This document shows positions 52,991 through 62,153 of a stretch of 64,000 nt of DNA, piece after piece. Every line of letters begins with the position of its first letter. The stretch's first letter is position 1. This stretch comes from Pseudomonas sp. 7P_10.2_Bac1 (GTDB lineage Bacteria; Pseudomonadota; Gammaproteobacteria; Pseudomonadales; Pseudomonadaceae): NCBI RefSeq assembly GCF_025465935.1, contig NZ_JANLNV010000085.1, positions 1 to 64,000 on the forward strand, read 5' to 3'. Both the position numbers and the translations under genes were made by a program. The notes beneath the pieces are model-generated. The model made no database searches. It saw only the letters and a program-made list of their open reading frames with translations, and was not told where the DNA came from.

Positions 52991-53617
52991 TTATTGTCCC
53001 AACTGACGCGGTTGCCAATCTTTCACGACCAGCGTGACGTCCAGATCCTTGCCGTGCAGCTTGACGCGTTCAGGCAGCCAGTAACCGTTTTGCTCGAGGT
53101 AACTCAGGTATTCGATCTGCCAGCCATCCTGTTCCAGGCTGGCCAGGCGGCTGTCGGCGTTCAGGGTCACGCGGCTTTTGCTGTCGGGGGCGGGCAGCCC
53201 GCGAACCCACCAGACTAAATGAGACACCGGCAAGCTCCAGCCCAATTGCTCGCCCAGCAATTGCTCCGGGGTAGTGGCTTGATAGCGGCCTTGGTTGGCG
53301 ACTTCCAGGCTGACATCGCCAGGGCGGCCGGTCAGGCGGGCGGCGCCACGGCCCAGCGGGCCTGACAGGCGAATGTCGTAGTAGTCCTGGCGTTGTAGCC
53401 AGAACAAAGTCGCGCTGCCCGAATCACTGGGGGCGCGAATGCCGACCTTGCCGTTGATTTGCCAGCCGTCCAGTGCCGTCAGTTGCTGTTTATGTTCCGC
53501 CCACAAGGCCGGACTGCCATGGCCTTCGACCGATTCGCGAGCACCGAAGCCCGCACAACCGGCGAGCAGGGCGATCAGGCTGAAGGCAATCAGATGGCGT
53601 ATATGACGTAAAAGCAT
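52991..53617 (-). CDS. lolB: outer-membrane lipoprotein receptor LolB
   Basis: 208 aa. The lipobox LLAGC places the lipidated Cys at 21. The mature part has LDGWQINGKVGIRAPSDSGS and the 'W-x-RGLP' stretch (WWVRGLPAPD) typical of LolB. It accepts lipoproteins from LolA and inserts them into the outer membrane. It sits between the TPR lipoprotein gene (3 bp away) and ispE. Confidence 0.94.
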   Translation of the reverse strand: MLLRHIRHLIAFSLIALLAGCAGFGARESVEGHGSPALWAEHKQQLTALDGWQINGKVGIRAPSDSGSATLFWLQRQDYYDIRLSGPLGRGAARLTGRPGDVSLEVANQGRYQATTPEQLLGEQLGWSLPVSHLVWWVRGLPAPDSKSRVTLNADSRLASLEQDGWQIEYLSYLEQNGYWLPERVKLHGKDLDVTLVVKDWQPRQLGQ

Positions 53618-53620
53618 AAG

Positions 53621-55345
53621 TTAAGGCGTCTCGGATCCGGTCAAGCGCAAGACGGTCTTGCGCAGGGTAGGGCTGTCAGGATTGTCTTTCAGGAACTGAC
53701 CCCAGATTTTTCTGGCTTCACGTTGTTTGCCACTGGCCCACAGTACTTCGCCCAAGTGCGCGGCAACTTCCTGGTCAGGGAAGCGGTCCAGCGCCTGGCG
53801 CAGCAAGCGTTCGGCTTCTGGTAGGTTGCCCAGGCGGAAATTCACCCAGCCCAGGCTATCGAGTACCGCCGGGTCTTCCGGGTTCAAGTCATAGGCTTGC
53901 TGGATGTAGGTTTTGGCTTCGGCGTAGCGGGTGGTGCGGTCCGCCAGGGTATAACCCAGCGCATTCAAGGCCATGGCATTGTCCGGCTCACGCTGGATGA
54001 TGGTGCGCAGATCGGTCTCCATGTGCGGGAGGTCGTTGCGTTTTTCGGCCAGCATGGCGCGTGAGTAGAGCAGGTTCAGGTCGTCGGGGTATTGCTTGAC
54101 CGCTTGTTGCAGAACAGCCCAGGCGCGATCGGTCTGATCGTTAGCCGACAGGGTTTCGGCTTCGATCAAGTACAGCTGGATCGCGTAGTCCGGTTGGGCA
54201 TCACGGGCCGCCGCCAGTTTTTGCGAGGCTTCTGCACCACGGCCTTGGCTGATCAGAATGTCGGCTTGGCGAAGTTGCGCAGGCAGGTAGTCATTACCTG
54301 GCCCTACCAGCGCGTATTCAATCAGCGCGCCTTGCGGGTCATTGCGCTCTTCGGCAATACGGCCCAGGTTCAAATGCGCCGAGTCGACATGGCTGTCGCG
54401 GTCGATCAGCTCTTGCAGATAACCTTGGGCTTCGTCCCAGGACTTGAGTTCAAGGCACACCAGCGCCAGGGAAAAGCGCAGTTCATCGTCATCCGGGTAT
54501 TGCTCAACCAGGCTGGCGAATTGCACTTTTGCCTGATCTATCTTGTTTTGCTCGACCAAGGTGCGTGCGTAAGTCAGGCCCAACCGTTTGTCGTCAGGGT
54601 TGTCGCGCATGGTTTTTTGCAGCAGTGGCAAGGCTTCATCGCCACGGTTAAGGCTTTGCAACAGGCGTGCGCGCAGCAGGATTGGGGCGATTTCGCCGTC
54701 CTGAGGCGGGTGTTGCTCCAGCAACTTCAAGGCCCCGGCAGCGTCGTCATCCTGTTGCATCAACAAGGCTTTGCCGAAAATCAGTTGCTCGTTGTCGGGG
54801 TGTCTGACCAGCAGGCGGTCAAAGTTCTTTTGCAGGCCGGCACGGGTTTCGGGGTCTGTCTCGAGCGCCGACAAGGCCAGGAAGTCGAAATGCGTGTCGC
54901 CCTTGGCTTGCAGGACTTTTTCCATGTAGGCCATGGAATCGTCATAGCGACCGCTGCGAGCCAGTTGAATGGCGGCAGCGCGTTGCGCGTCCAGATCGTC
55001 CGGGGCGTTTCTGGCCCAGATCAGCACTGTGTCGAGCGCAGCCTGATCGGCGCCCAGGTATTCGGCGATGCGAAACGCACGTTCCGCCACCCCCGGGTCC
55101 TGGGTGTTGATCGCCTGCGTCACGTAGTTATCCAGAGCAATATCCAGGCGATTGCGCTGGCCGGCCAGCTCTGCGCTCAGCAGGCTGTACAGCGTGTCTT
55201 CGCTGAACGAGCCATAGACCGTGGGCTTTTCCGGGGCGGAGGTAACGTCTTCAGTCGCGGACGAAGCATCCGGGGTCGTGGGGGCCATAGCCTGGCAGCC
55301 ACTGAGAAGGACGAGAGCAAGGAGCAACGCGGAGGATTTGTTCAT
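53621..55345 (-). CDS. TPR-repeat outer-membrane lipoprotein
   Basis: 574 aa from the ATG at 55345; a 42-codon open extension upstream is not used. Lipobox LLSGC with Cys17, then a Thr/Ser/Pro-rich linker and about ten tetratricopeptide units (examples: NALGYTLADRTTRYAEAKTY, DSLGWVNFRLGNLPEAERLL). Probably a scaffold at the outer membrane; no enzymatic motif. Always next to lolB in pseudomonads as I recall, but its role is not established from sequence. First gene of the group, divergent from hemA. Confidence 0.88.
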   Translation of the reverse strand: MNKSSALLLALVLLSGCQAMAPTTPDASSATEDVTSAPEKPTVYGSFSEDTLYSLLSAELAGQRNRLDIALDNYVTQAINTQDPGVAERAFRIAEYLGADQAALDTVLIWARNAPDDLDAQRAAAIQLARSGRYDDSMAYMEKVLQAKGDTHFDFLALSALETDPETRAGLQKNFDRLLVRHPDNEQLIFGKALLMQQDDDAAGALKLLEQHPPQDGEIAPILLRARLLQSLNRGDEALPLLQKTMRDNPDDKRLGLTYARTLVEQNKIDQAKVQFASLVEQYPDDDELRFSLALVCLELKSWDEAQGYLQELIDRDSHVDSAHLNLGRIAEERNDPQGALIEYALVGPGNDYLPAQLRQADILISQGRGAEASQKLAAARDAQPDYAIQLYLIEAETLSANDQTDRAWAVLQQAVKQYPDDLNLLYSRAMLAEKRNDLPHMETDLRTIIQREPDNAMALNALGYTLADRTTRYAEAKTYIQQAYDLNPEDPAVLDSLGWVNFRLGNLPEAERLLRQALDRFPDQEVAAHLGEVLWASGKQREARKIWGQFLKDNPDSPTLRKTVLRLTGSETP

Positions 55346-55567
55346 ATAAGAGAAAGGCGACTTACCTGCGGTCTGGGCATCATGACACATGCGATGGTGC
55401 AAACCATAACAGGTGCGACTATCGATAGAAGCGATATAAGGCTCTGATGATGCGAGGGTTGATGAGTTCAACAGACGTTAACTATAGAGACAATAGTCAG
55501 CAATGGTTGTTCTGAGTCAGATGAAGTAGGACAATTGGCGGCTTCTCGTCACCATCAGCGATCTTGA

Positions 55568-56854
55568 ATGGCCTTCCTCGCACTCGGTATTAACCACAAG
55601 ACTGCTTCAGTAGATGTCCGCGAGCGCGTGGCATTTACTCCAGAGCAGTTGGTTGAAGCCTTGCAGCAACTCTGCCGCCTCACCGACAGTCGCGAAGCTG
55701 CGATCCTCTCCACCTGCAATCGCAGTGAGCTTTATATCGAACAGGACGCGTTGGGCGCCGATGCGGTGCTGAAATGGCTGTCTGAATATCACGATCTGAA
55801 CTACGAAGAGCTGCGTGCGTGTGCCTATATCCATGAAGAGGATGCGGCCGTTCGTCACATGATGCGCGTGGCCTCCGGGCTCGATTCGCTGGTGCTGGGC
55901 GAACCGCAAATTCTCGGCCAGATGAAATCTGCCTACGCCGTGGCGCGTGAGGCGGGCACTGTCGGGCCGCTGCTGGGGCGTCTGTTCCAGGCCACGTTCA
56001 ACTCGGCCAAGCAAGTGCGCACCGACACGGCGATTGGTGAAAACCCGGTGTCGGTGGCGTTTGCCGCAGTGAGCCTGGCCAAGCAGATTTTCAGCGACTT
56101 GCAGCGCAGTCAGGCACTGTTGATCGGTGCGGGCGAGACCATCACTCTGGTCGCCCGACACCTGCATGATCTGGGGGTAAAACGCATCGTGGTGGCAAAC
56201 CGTACCTTAGAGCGGGCCAGCAGTCTGGCCGAGCAGTTTGGCGCCCATGCGGTGCTGTTGTCGGACATTCCCCAGGAGTTGGTGCACAGCGACATCGTGA
56301 TCAGCTCAACGGCCAGCCAACTGCCAATTCTGGGCAAAGGGGCGGTCGAAAGTGCCCTGAAGCTGCGCAAGCACAAGCCCATTTTCATGGTCGACATCGC
56401 GGTTCCACGGGATATCGAACCAGAAGTCGGCGAGTTGGACGACGTTTACCTCTATACCGTCGATGACTTGCACGAAGTAGTGGCCGAGAACCTCAAGAGT
56501 CGTCAGGGTGCGGCCCAGGCGGCTGAAGAGCTGGTCAGCATCGGCGCTGAAGACTTTATGGTGCGCTTGCGTGAGTTGGCGGCGGTTGATGTGCTTAAAG
56601 CCTATCGCCAGCAAGGCGAGCGCCTGCGTGATGAAGAGTTGCAAAAGGCCCTGCGGATGATGGCCAATGGCAGCAACCCGCAAGACGTGCTGGTACAACT
56701 GGCGCGGGGTTTGACCAATAAATTGCTTCACGCCCCCAGCGTGCAGCTTAAAAAGCTTTCCGCCGAAGGCCGCCTCGATGCGCTGGCCATGGCCCAAGAA
56801 CTTTTTGCCCTCGGTGAGGGCTCATCGGATAGCTCTGCGGATAAAAAACTGTAA
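55568..56854 (+). CDS. hemA: glutamyl-tRNA reductase
   Basis: 428 aa. Reduces Glu-tRNA to glutamate-1-semialdehyde, the entry step to heme. Catalytic Cys50 in ILSTCNRSELY, the tRNA/catalytic stretch SGLDSLVLGEPQILGQ, the NADPH loop LIGAGETITLVARHL and a C-terminal dimerisation helix. No signal or attenuator recognised in the 220-bp leader. Stop and prfA start overlap as TAATG. Confidence 0.97.
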   Translation: MAFLALGINHKTASVDVRERVAFTPEQLVEALQQLCRLTDSREAAILSTCNRSELYIEQDALGADAVLKWLSEYHDLNYEELRACAYIHEEDAAVRHMMRVASGLDSLVLGEPQILGQMKSAYAVAREAGTVGPLLGRLFQATFNSAKQVRTDTAIGENPVSVAFAAVSLAKQIFSDLQRSQALLIGAGETITLVARHLHDLGVKRIVVANRTLERASSLAEQFGAHAVLLSDIPQELVHSDIVISSTASQLPILGKGAVESALKLRKHKPIFMVDIAVPRDIEPEVGELDDVYLYTVDDLHEVVAENLKSRQGAAQAAEELVSIGAEDFMVRLRELAAVDVLKAYRQQGERLRDEELQKALRMMANGSNPQDVLVQLARGLTNKLLHAPSVQLKKLSAEGRLDALAMAQELFALGEGSSDSSADKKL

Positions 56855-57936
56855 TGAAAGCGTCACTGCTTAATAAGCTGGACATCCTCCGGGATCGATT
56901 CGAAGAACTGACCGCCTTGCTTGGTGATGGCGAGGTCATTTCTGATCAAACCAAATTCCGCGCCTATTCCAAGGAGTACTCGGAGGTTGAGCCCATTGTT
57001 GCCACCTACGGCCAGTGGCTCAAGGTGCAGGACGACCTTGAGGGCGCACAGGCGCTGCTCAAGGACAACGACCCTGACATGCGCGAAATGGCGGTTGAAG
57101 AAGTCCGCGAGGCCAAGGAGCAACTGGTCGAGCTGGAAAAAGACCTGCAACGCATGTTGCTACCCAAGGACCCGAATGACGGGCGTAACGTCTTCCTGGA
57201 AATTCGTGCCGGTACCGGCGGTGATGAGGCGGCCATTTTTGCAGGCGACCTGTTTCGCATGTATTCGCGCTATGCCGAGCGCCGTGGCTGGCGGGTAGAG
57301 ATCCTGTCCGAAAGCATTGGCGAGCATGGCGGCTATAAAGAAGTCATCGCCCGCGTCGAGGGCGAGAATGTCTACGGCAAGCTGAAATTCGAGTCGGGCG
57401 CCCACCGCGTGCAGCGCGTGCCGGCCACCGAGTCCCAAGGCCGTATCCACACCTCGGCCTGTACCGTGGCGGTACTGCCTGAGCCGGACGAGCAGGAAGC
57501 GATCGAGATCAACCCGGCCGACTTGCGCATCGACACCTACCGCTCTTCGGGCGCGGGTGGTCAGCACGTCAACAAAACCGATTCGGCCATTCGTATCACT
57601 CACTTGCCGACGGGCATTGTGGTCGAGTGTCAGGAAGAGCGTTCCCAGCACAAGAACCGGGCACGGGCGATGTCCTGGCTTTCGGCTAAATTGAATGACC
57701 AGCAAACCAGCGCCGCGGCCAATGCGATCGCCAGCGAGCGTAAATTGCTGGTGGGTTCGGGTGACCGTTCCGAGCGCATTCGCACGTACAACTACGCACA
57801 AGGCCGGGTGACAGACCATCGCGTCAACTTGACCTTGTATTCACTGGATGACGTATTGGCGGGCGGTGTTGATGCCGTCATCGAGCCTTTGTTAGCGGAA
57901 TATCAGGCTGATCAACTGACAGCCCTGGGTGAGTAA
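56854..57936 (+). CDS. prfA: peptide chain release factor 1
   Basis: 360 aa. Recognises UAA and UAG. The stop-codon reading motif PAT is in RVQRVPATESQGR, and the GGQ peptide-release motif is in YRSSGAGGQHVNKTD (about residue 235). The GGQ Gln is a methylation substrate of PrmC, encoded immediately downstream without a gap. Confidence 0.98.
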   Translation: MKASLLNKLDILRDRFEELTALLGDGEVISDQTKFRAYSKEYSEVEPIVATYGQWLKVQDDLEGAQALLKDNDPDMREMAVEEVREAKEQLVELEKDLQRMLLPKDPNDGRNVFLEIRAGTGGDEAAIFAGDLFRMYSRYAERRGWRVEILSESIGEHGGYKEVIARVEGENVYGKLKFESGAHRVQRVPATESQGRIHTSACTVAVLPEPDEQEAIEINPADLRIDTYRSSGAGGQHVNKTDSAIRITHLPTGIVVECQEERSQHKNRARAMSWLSAKLNDQQTSAAANAIASERKLLVGSGDRSERIRTYNYAQGRVTDHRVNLTLYSLDDVLAGGVDAVIEPLLAEYQADQLTALGE

Positions 57937-58767
57937 ATGACCATTATTGCCAGTTTGTTACGTGCAGCTGAATTGCCTGACTCACCAACGGCCCGCCTGG
58001 ATGCGGAATTGTTGCTGGCCAGCGCCCTGGGCAAACCGCGCAGTTACCTGCATACGTGGCCTGAAAAGATTGTCAGCAGCGAGGCGGCCTCGACCTTTGC
58101 CGGGCTGCTGCAGCGTCGTCGTCTGGGCGAACCGGTCGCTTACATCCTGGGCCAGCAAGGCTTCTGGAAACTGGACCTGGAAGTCGCGCCGCACACACTG
58201 ATCCCGCGTCCCGACACCGAGCTGCTGGTCGAAACAGCTTTGGCGTTGCTGCCTGACAGCCCGGCCAAGGTGCTTGACCTGGGTACCGGCAGCGGGGCGA
58301 TTGCCCTGGCGTTGGCCAGTGAGCGTGCCGCCTGGCAGGTCACGGCGCTCGATCGTGTAGCCGAAGCGGTAGCACTGGCCGAGCGTAATCGTCAGCGTTT
58401 GCAGCTCGACAACGTCCAGGTTTTACAAAGCCACTGGTTCGGCGCCTTGGCCGACCAGCGCTTTGATCTGATCATCAGCAACCCGCCTTACATCGCCGCC
58501 GGTGATTCGCACCTGGCCGAAGGTGATGTGCGCTTTGAGCCTGAAAGTGCCTTGGTTGCTGGCGCAGACGGGTTGGATGACATTCGCCACATCATTGCGA
58601 CAGCTGCGCAGCACTTGAATGCCGCAGGCTGGTTGATGCTGGAACATGGCTACGACCAGGCTGCTGCGGTTCGCGAACTGTTGCAAGGCGCGGGCTTTGA
58701 GCACGTCGAAAGCCGCCAGGACCTGGGCAGCCACGAGCGTATTTCCTTGGGCCGCCTGCCGTGCTGA
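57937..58767 (+). CDS. prmC: release-factor glutamine N5-methyltransferase
   Basis: 276 aa. Methylates the GGQ glutamine of release factors. AdoMet-binding VLDLGTGSGAIALALA and the NPPY catalytic motif in LIISNPPYIAAGD. The ATG directly follows the prfA stop. Overlaps moeB by 7 bp. Confidence 0.97.
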   Translation: MTIIASLLRAAELPDSPTARLDAELLLASALGKPRSYLHTWPEKIVSSEAASTFAGLLQRRRLGEPVAYILGQQGFWKLDLEVAPHTLIPRPDTELLVETALALLPDSPAKVLDLGTGSGAIALALASERAAWQVTALDRVAEAVALAERNRQRLQLDNVQVLQSHWFGALADQRFDLIISNPPYIAAGDSHLAEGDVRFEPESALVAGADGLDDIRHIIATAAQHLNAAGWLMLEHGYDQAAAVRELLQGAGFEHVESRQDLGSHERISLGRLPC

Positions 58768-59516
58768 GCGATGAGGAACTGTTGCGCTACAGCCGACAGA
58801 TCCTGTTATCGCAGGTTGACATCGAGGGCCAGCTCAAGCTGAAAAACAGCCGTGCGCTGATTGTCGGCCTGGGCGGGTTGGGGTCGCCAGTGGCTCTCTA
58901 CCTTGCGGCTGCGGGGGTGGGCGAACTGCACGTGGCCGACTTTGATAGCGTCGACGTGACCAACCTGCAACGCCAGATCATTCATGACACCGCCACGGTG
59001 GGCGAAAGCAAGGTTGACTCCGCCCTGCGTCGGCTTCGCCTGCTCAACCCCGAGATAAATGTTATCGCCCATCATTCGGCGCTGGACGCAGACTCGCTGG
59101 CCGAGGTCGTAGCGGCGGTGGATGTGGTGCTTGATTGCTGTGACAACTTCAGCACCCGCGAAGCTGTTAACCGCGCTTGTGTCAGCGCCCGCACGCCGTT
59201 GGTCAGCGGCGCTGCGATTCGCCTTGAAGGGCAATTGTCGGTGTTTGACCCGCGCCAGCCCGCCAGCCCGTGTTATCACTGTTTATACGGGCACGGTAGC
59301 GAGGACGAACTGACCTGCAGCGAAGCCGGGGTGATCGGGCCGTTGGTCGGTCTGGTGGGCAGTCTGCAAGCGCTTGAGGCGCTTAAACTGCTGGCTGGTT
59401 TTGGCGAGCCCTTGGTGGGCCGACTGTTATTGGTCGATGCACTCAGCACGCGTTTTCGCGAGTTGCGGGTCAAGCGCGATCCGGCTTGCAGCGTCTGTGG
59501 AGCGGGCCATGAGTGA
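58761..59516 (+). CDS. moeB: molybdopterin-synthase adenylyltransferase-like protein
   Basis: 251 aa, GTG start within the prmC end. ThiF/MoeB-family E1-like enzyme: nucleotide loop LIVGLGGLGSPVALYLAAAG, the acidic DFDSVDVTNLQRQ, and two zinc Cys pairs (CYHC and CSVC near the C-terminus). It adenylates the C-terminal Gly of a MoaD- or ThiS-like carrier. No molybdopterin genes are nearby, so the partner is inferred from family. Confidence 0.92.
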   Translation: MLSDEELLRYSRQILLSQVDIEGQLKLKNSRALIVGLGGLGSPVALYLAAAGVGELHVADFDSVDVTNLQRQIIHDTATVGESKVDSALRRLRLLNPEINVIAHHSALDADSLAEVVAAVDVVLDCCDNFSTREAVNRACVSARTPLVSGAAIRLEGQLSVFDPRQPASPCYHCLYGHGSEDELTCSEAGVIGPLVGLVGSLQALEALKLLAGFGEPLVGRLLLVDALSTRFRELRVKRDPACSVCGAGHE

Positions 59517-60300
59517 AGCGCCGATCGGGGTGTTTGATTCCGGGGTTGGCGGTTTGTCGGTCTTGCGCGAGATCAACCACTTGTTGCCCAACGAATCGCT
59601 GCTCTATGTCGGCGATTGCGGGCATATCCCCTACGGCGAAAAAAGCCCCGAATTCATTCGTGAGCGCTGTGCGGTCATGGCCGAGTTTTTTCGGCGCCAA
59701 GGGGCCAAGGCTCTGGTGTTGGCCTGCAATACGGCAACCGTCGCGGCTGTTGCCGACTTGCGCCAGCGTTATCCCGACTGGCCACTGGTGGGTATGGAAC
59801 CCGCGGTCAAACCGGCAGCGGCGGCGACCCGCAGTGGTGTGGTCGGCGTGCTCGCCACCACTGGGACCTTGCAGAGTGCCAAGTTCACCGCCTTGCTCGA
59901 CCGTTTTGCCAGCTCGATAAAGGTCATCACCCAGCCGTGTCCAGGCCTGGTTGAGCTGATTGAAACCGGCGACCTGCACAGCGAGGCTTTGCGCACGTTG
60001 TTGCGCGGTTACCTCGAGCCGCTGCTGGCAGCCGGGTGCGACACCATCATTCTGGGCTGCACGCATTACCCTTTTCTCAAGCCTTTGCTCAGTCAAATGC
60101 TCCCGCCTTCGATCATTCTGATCGACACCGGTGCCGCTGTGGCACGCCAAGTCCAACGTTTAATGGATGAACGTGGGCTGTTGGCCAACGGGCCTGCGCG
60201 TGAAACGCAGCTATGGACCAGCGCCTCTCCCGACGCCCTAAGAAATATCCTTCATGTGCTGTGGAATAAATCTGGTCTTGTGCAAAGCTTCGATTTGTAA
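59509..60300 (+). CDS. murI: glutamate racemase
   Basis: 263 aa from the ATG at 59509, overlapping the moeB stop by 8 bp. Makes D-glutamate for peptidoglycan. GVFDSGVGGLSVL at the N-terminus, the two catalytic Cys in VLACNTATV and LGCTHYPFL. Last gene of hemA-prfA-prmC-moeB-murI. Confidence 0.97.
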   Translation: MSEAPIGVFDSGVGGLSVLREINHLLPNESLLYVGDCGHIPYGEKSPEFIRERCAVMAEFFRRQGAKALVLACNTATVAAVADLRQRYPDWPLVGMEPAVKPAAAATRSGVVGVLATTGTLQSAKFTALLDRFASSIKVITQPCPGLVELIETGDLHSEALRTLLRGYLEPLLAAGCDTIILGCTHYPFLKPLLSQMLPPSIILIDTGAAVARQVQRLMDERGLLANGPARETQLWTSASPDALRNILHVLWNKSGLVQSFDL

Positions 60301-60415
60301 GAAAACATGAAGGGCATTTGGGCTGTTGAACTTTCTCAGAGGCTGGGGATTCATACTCATCAGTTTGATGAGGCACATAAAAATTAAGATCCGCATACGA
60401 AAATAGGATTTTCAT

Positions 60416-60934
60416 ATGAAACGTTTGATTGGCTTGGTGGCGCTGGCAACGGCTGCTCTGGGGTATAGCTATACGGCACAAGCGGCCGGGATCGAATTTG
60501 GTGTGGGGCACACCAGCGAGTCGACGATGACCTATCGTCTGGGCTTGAATTCCAACTGGGATAAAAGCTGGCTGCAAAGTGATGTTGGTCGCTTGACCGG
60601 TTACTGGAGCGGCGCTTACACCTACTGGGAAGGCGACAAATCGTCTGCCAACAACAGCCTGTCGTTCTCGCCTGTCTTTGTGTACGAGTTTTCCGGAGAG
60701 ACCGTGAAACCTTACGTGGAAGCCGGGATCGGGGTGGCTGTGTTTGGCCATACGGAAGTTGAGCGCAATAAACTGGGTACCGCCTTCCAGTTCGAAGACC
60801 GCCTGGGCTTCGGCCTGCGCTTTGCGGGCGGGCATGAAATCGGCATCCGCGCGACTCACTATTCCAATGCCGGGCTGTCCAGCACCAACGATGGCGTAGA
60901 GAGCTACTCACTGCACTACACCTTGCCGTTGTAA
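60416..60934 (+). CDS. pagL: lipid A 3-O-deacylase PagL
   Basis: 172 aa. Signal peptide to about residue 23 (AQA), then an eight-strand outer-membrane barrel. The catalytic His and Ser are in ATHYSNAGL near the C-terminus, and the final strand ends HYTLPL with the terminal hydrophobic residue expected for barrel insertion. It removes the 3-position acyl chain of lipid A. Own ribosome site; the 115-bp leader shows no PhoP-type box that I could pick out. Confidence 0.93.
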   Translation: MKRLIGLVALATAALGYSYTAQAAGIEFGVGHTSESTMTYRLGLNSNWDKSWLQSDVGRLTGYWSGAYTYWEGDKSSANNSLSFSPVFVYEFSGETVKPYVEAGIGVAVFGHTEVERNKLGTAFQFEDRLGFGLRFAGGHEIGIRATHYSNAGLSSTNDGVESYSLHYTLPL

Positions 60935-60940
60935 TCAACC

Positions 60941-61000
60941 GTGCAGGAGCGAGCTCGCTTCGAGATCTTTTGATCTTTTAAAGATGCTCGCTCCTAGCGG
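60941..61000. repeat. REP-type element
   Basis: CAGGAGCGAGCTCGCTTCGA and, inverted, GATGCTCGCTCCTAGCGG, between convergent pagL and the YkgJ-like gene. Same repeat family as the one at 27246. Confidence 0.75.
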
Positions 61001-61299
61001 TACGCCGTGGAAATCCCCTGACGCTCATTCAGGCATTCAACGTCGCCCATCTCGAACTCTCGACAAATCAGCGGGCGCTGTTCATAGATCGTGCACATCA
61101 TGGTGTTGCGATCCAACGCCGCACACCAGCCGTCATCCAGCCTGAGCATCACCTCGCCACCCCAGTCATCGTTGTCGATAAACCGTTGGGGAACGCCGGT
61201 GTCGGTGATCAGCATCACCTCCAGTTGGCAGCAGCAGGCCGCGCATGTCGAGCAGGTAACGGCAGGTTCGGTAATGTCGGTCACGAGGATGTTGGTCAT
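60994..61299 (-). CDS. YkgJ-family cysteine-cluster protein
   Basis: 101 aa from the ATG at 61299. Cys-rich N-terminus TCSTCAACCCQLEV (Cys16, 19, 22, 23, 24), then WCAALD, MMCTIYEQRPLICREF and VECLNE: the zinc/iron-binding pattern of the YkgJ (UPF0153) family. Probably binds a metal; function unknown. Confidence 0.85.
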   Translation of the reverse strand: MTNILVTDITEPAVTCSTCAACCCQLEVMLITDTGVPQRFIDNDDWGGEVMLRLDDGWCAALDRNTMMCTIYEQRPLICREFEMGDVECLNERQGISTAYR

Positions 61300-61382
61300 A
61301 GGCGGGCAGTGTAAGGCAGAGCCGCAACCAGGTGTACACCTGCTGACCAATCACCCCTCTGTTCACTGACCGCTGGCGGTTC

Positions 61383-62153
61383 TCATAGCGACGTCTCACC
61401 CTGAGTGCCGGTCAAGCGCTTGGCAAGCGCAAGGTGCAAGCGCTTGGGCAGGGTGGTCAAGAAATTGAGCAGTTTCAGGAAGCGGGTCGGGAACACAATT
61501 TCCCGCGGGCGCTTCAGCAATTGCTGGCAAATGTACGAGGCGGCTTTTGAGGCAGGCCAATGCCTGTGCACCGCGTGCGCGTTGTTTTGCGCCTGCGAGG
61601 TATCGACGAAACCGGGGCTGACCAGAGTGACATCAATGCCTTCGTCGGCCAGGTCGACTCGCAAGGATTCGAGCAAGTAGCGCAGCCCGGACTTGGACGC
61701 GCCAAAGGCTTGTGCCCGGCGCTGTGGTGAGGTGGTGACCGCGCTGACCACGCCCACCAGGTGCGGCGTGCGCCCGGCGCGCAGCAAAGGCAGGGCGCTT
61801 TCGATGCAATAACTGCTGGCCAGCAGGTTGGTACAGACGGAACGTTCGATCACCCGGGCGTCGAATTGGCTGACGTCGACATATTCACAGGTCCCGGCAC
61901 TGAGGATGACCGTGTCCAGCGCGCCCCAGCTTTGTGCGATGGTCATGCCTATTTCACGTACTTGCAGATGGTCGGTCAGGTCTCCGGGCACCAGCAGGAC
62001 CTGGCCGGGGAAGCGTTCCGACAGTTCCACCAATGGCCCAAGTGAGCGGGCAGTCAAGGCAAGATGGGCGCCGCGCTGCAGCAGCTCTTTTGCCATGTGC
62101 GCGCCAATACCGCTACTGGCGCCGGTTAACCAGATACGACGGCCTTCAATCAT
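61383..62153 (-). CDS. short-chain dehydrogenase/reductase with altered active site
   Basis: 256 aa from the ATG at 62153. The NAD(P) loop TGASSGIGAHMAKEL is intact and the Ser position is present (GVVSAVTT). The catalytic YxxxK reads FGASK: a TTT codon puts Phe where the Tyr proton donor should be. The C-terminus is basic and hydrophobic (LKLLNFLTTLPKRLHLALAK) and may touch the membrane. Overlaps phrB by 8 bp, so it is coupled to the photolyase gene. It may be inactive as an oxidoreductase or work differently; substrate unknown. Confidence 0.85.
   Translation of the reverse strand: MIEGRRIWLTGASSGIGAHMAKELLQRGAHLALTARSLGPLVELSERFPGQVLLVPGDLTDHLQVREIGMTIAQSWGALDTVILSAGTCEYVDVSQFDARVIERSVCTNLLASSYCIESALPLLRAGRTPHLVGVVSAVTTSPQRRAQAFGASKSGLRYLLESLRVDLADEGIDVTLVSPGFVDTSQAQNNAHAVHRHWPASKAASYICQQLLKRPREIVFPTRFLKLLNFLTTLPKRLHLALAKRLTGTQGETSL

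Noticed and set aside
54092..55447. 451-codon open frame on the plus strand
   Set aside because: Antisense to the TPR lipoprotein gene, with low-complexity Gln/Leu content from reversed TPR codons.
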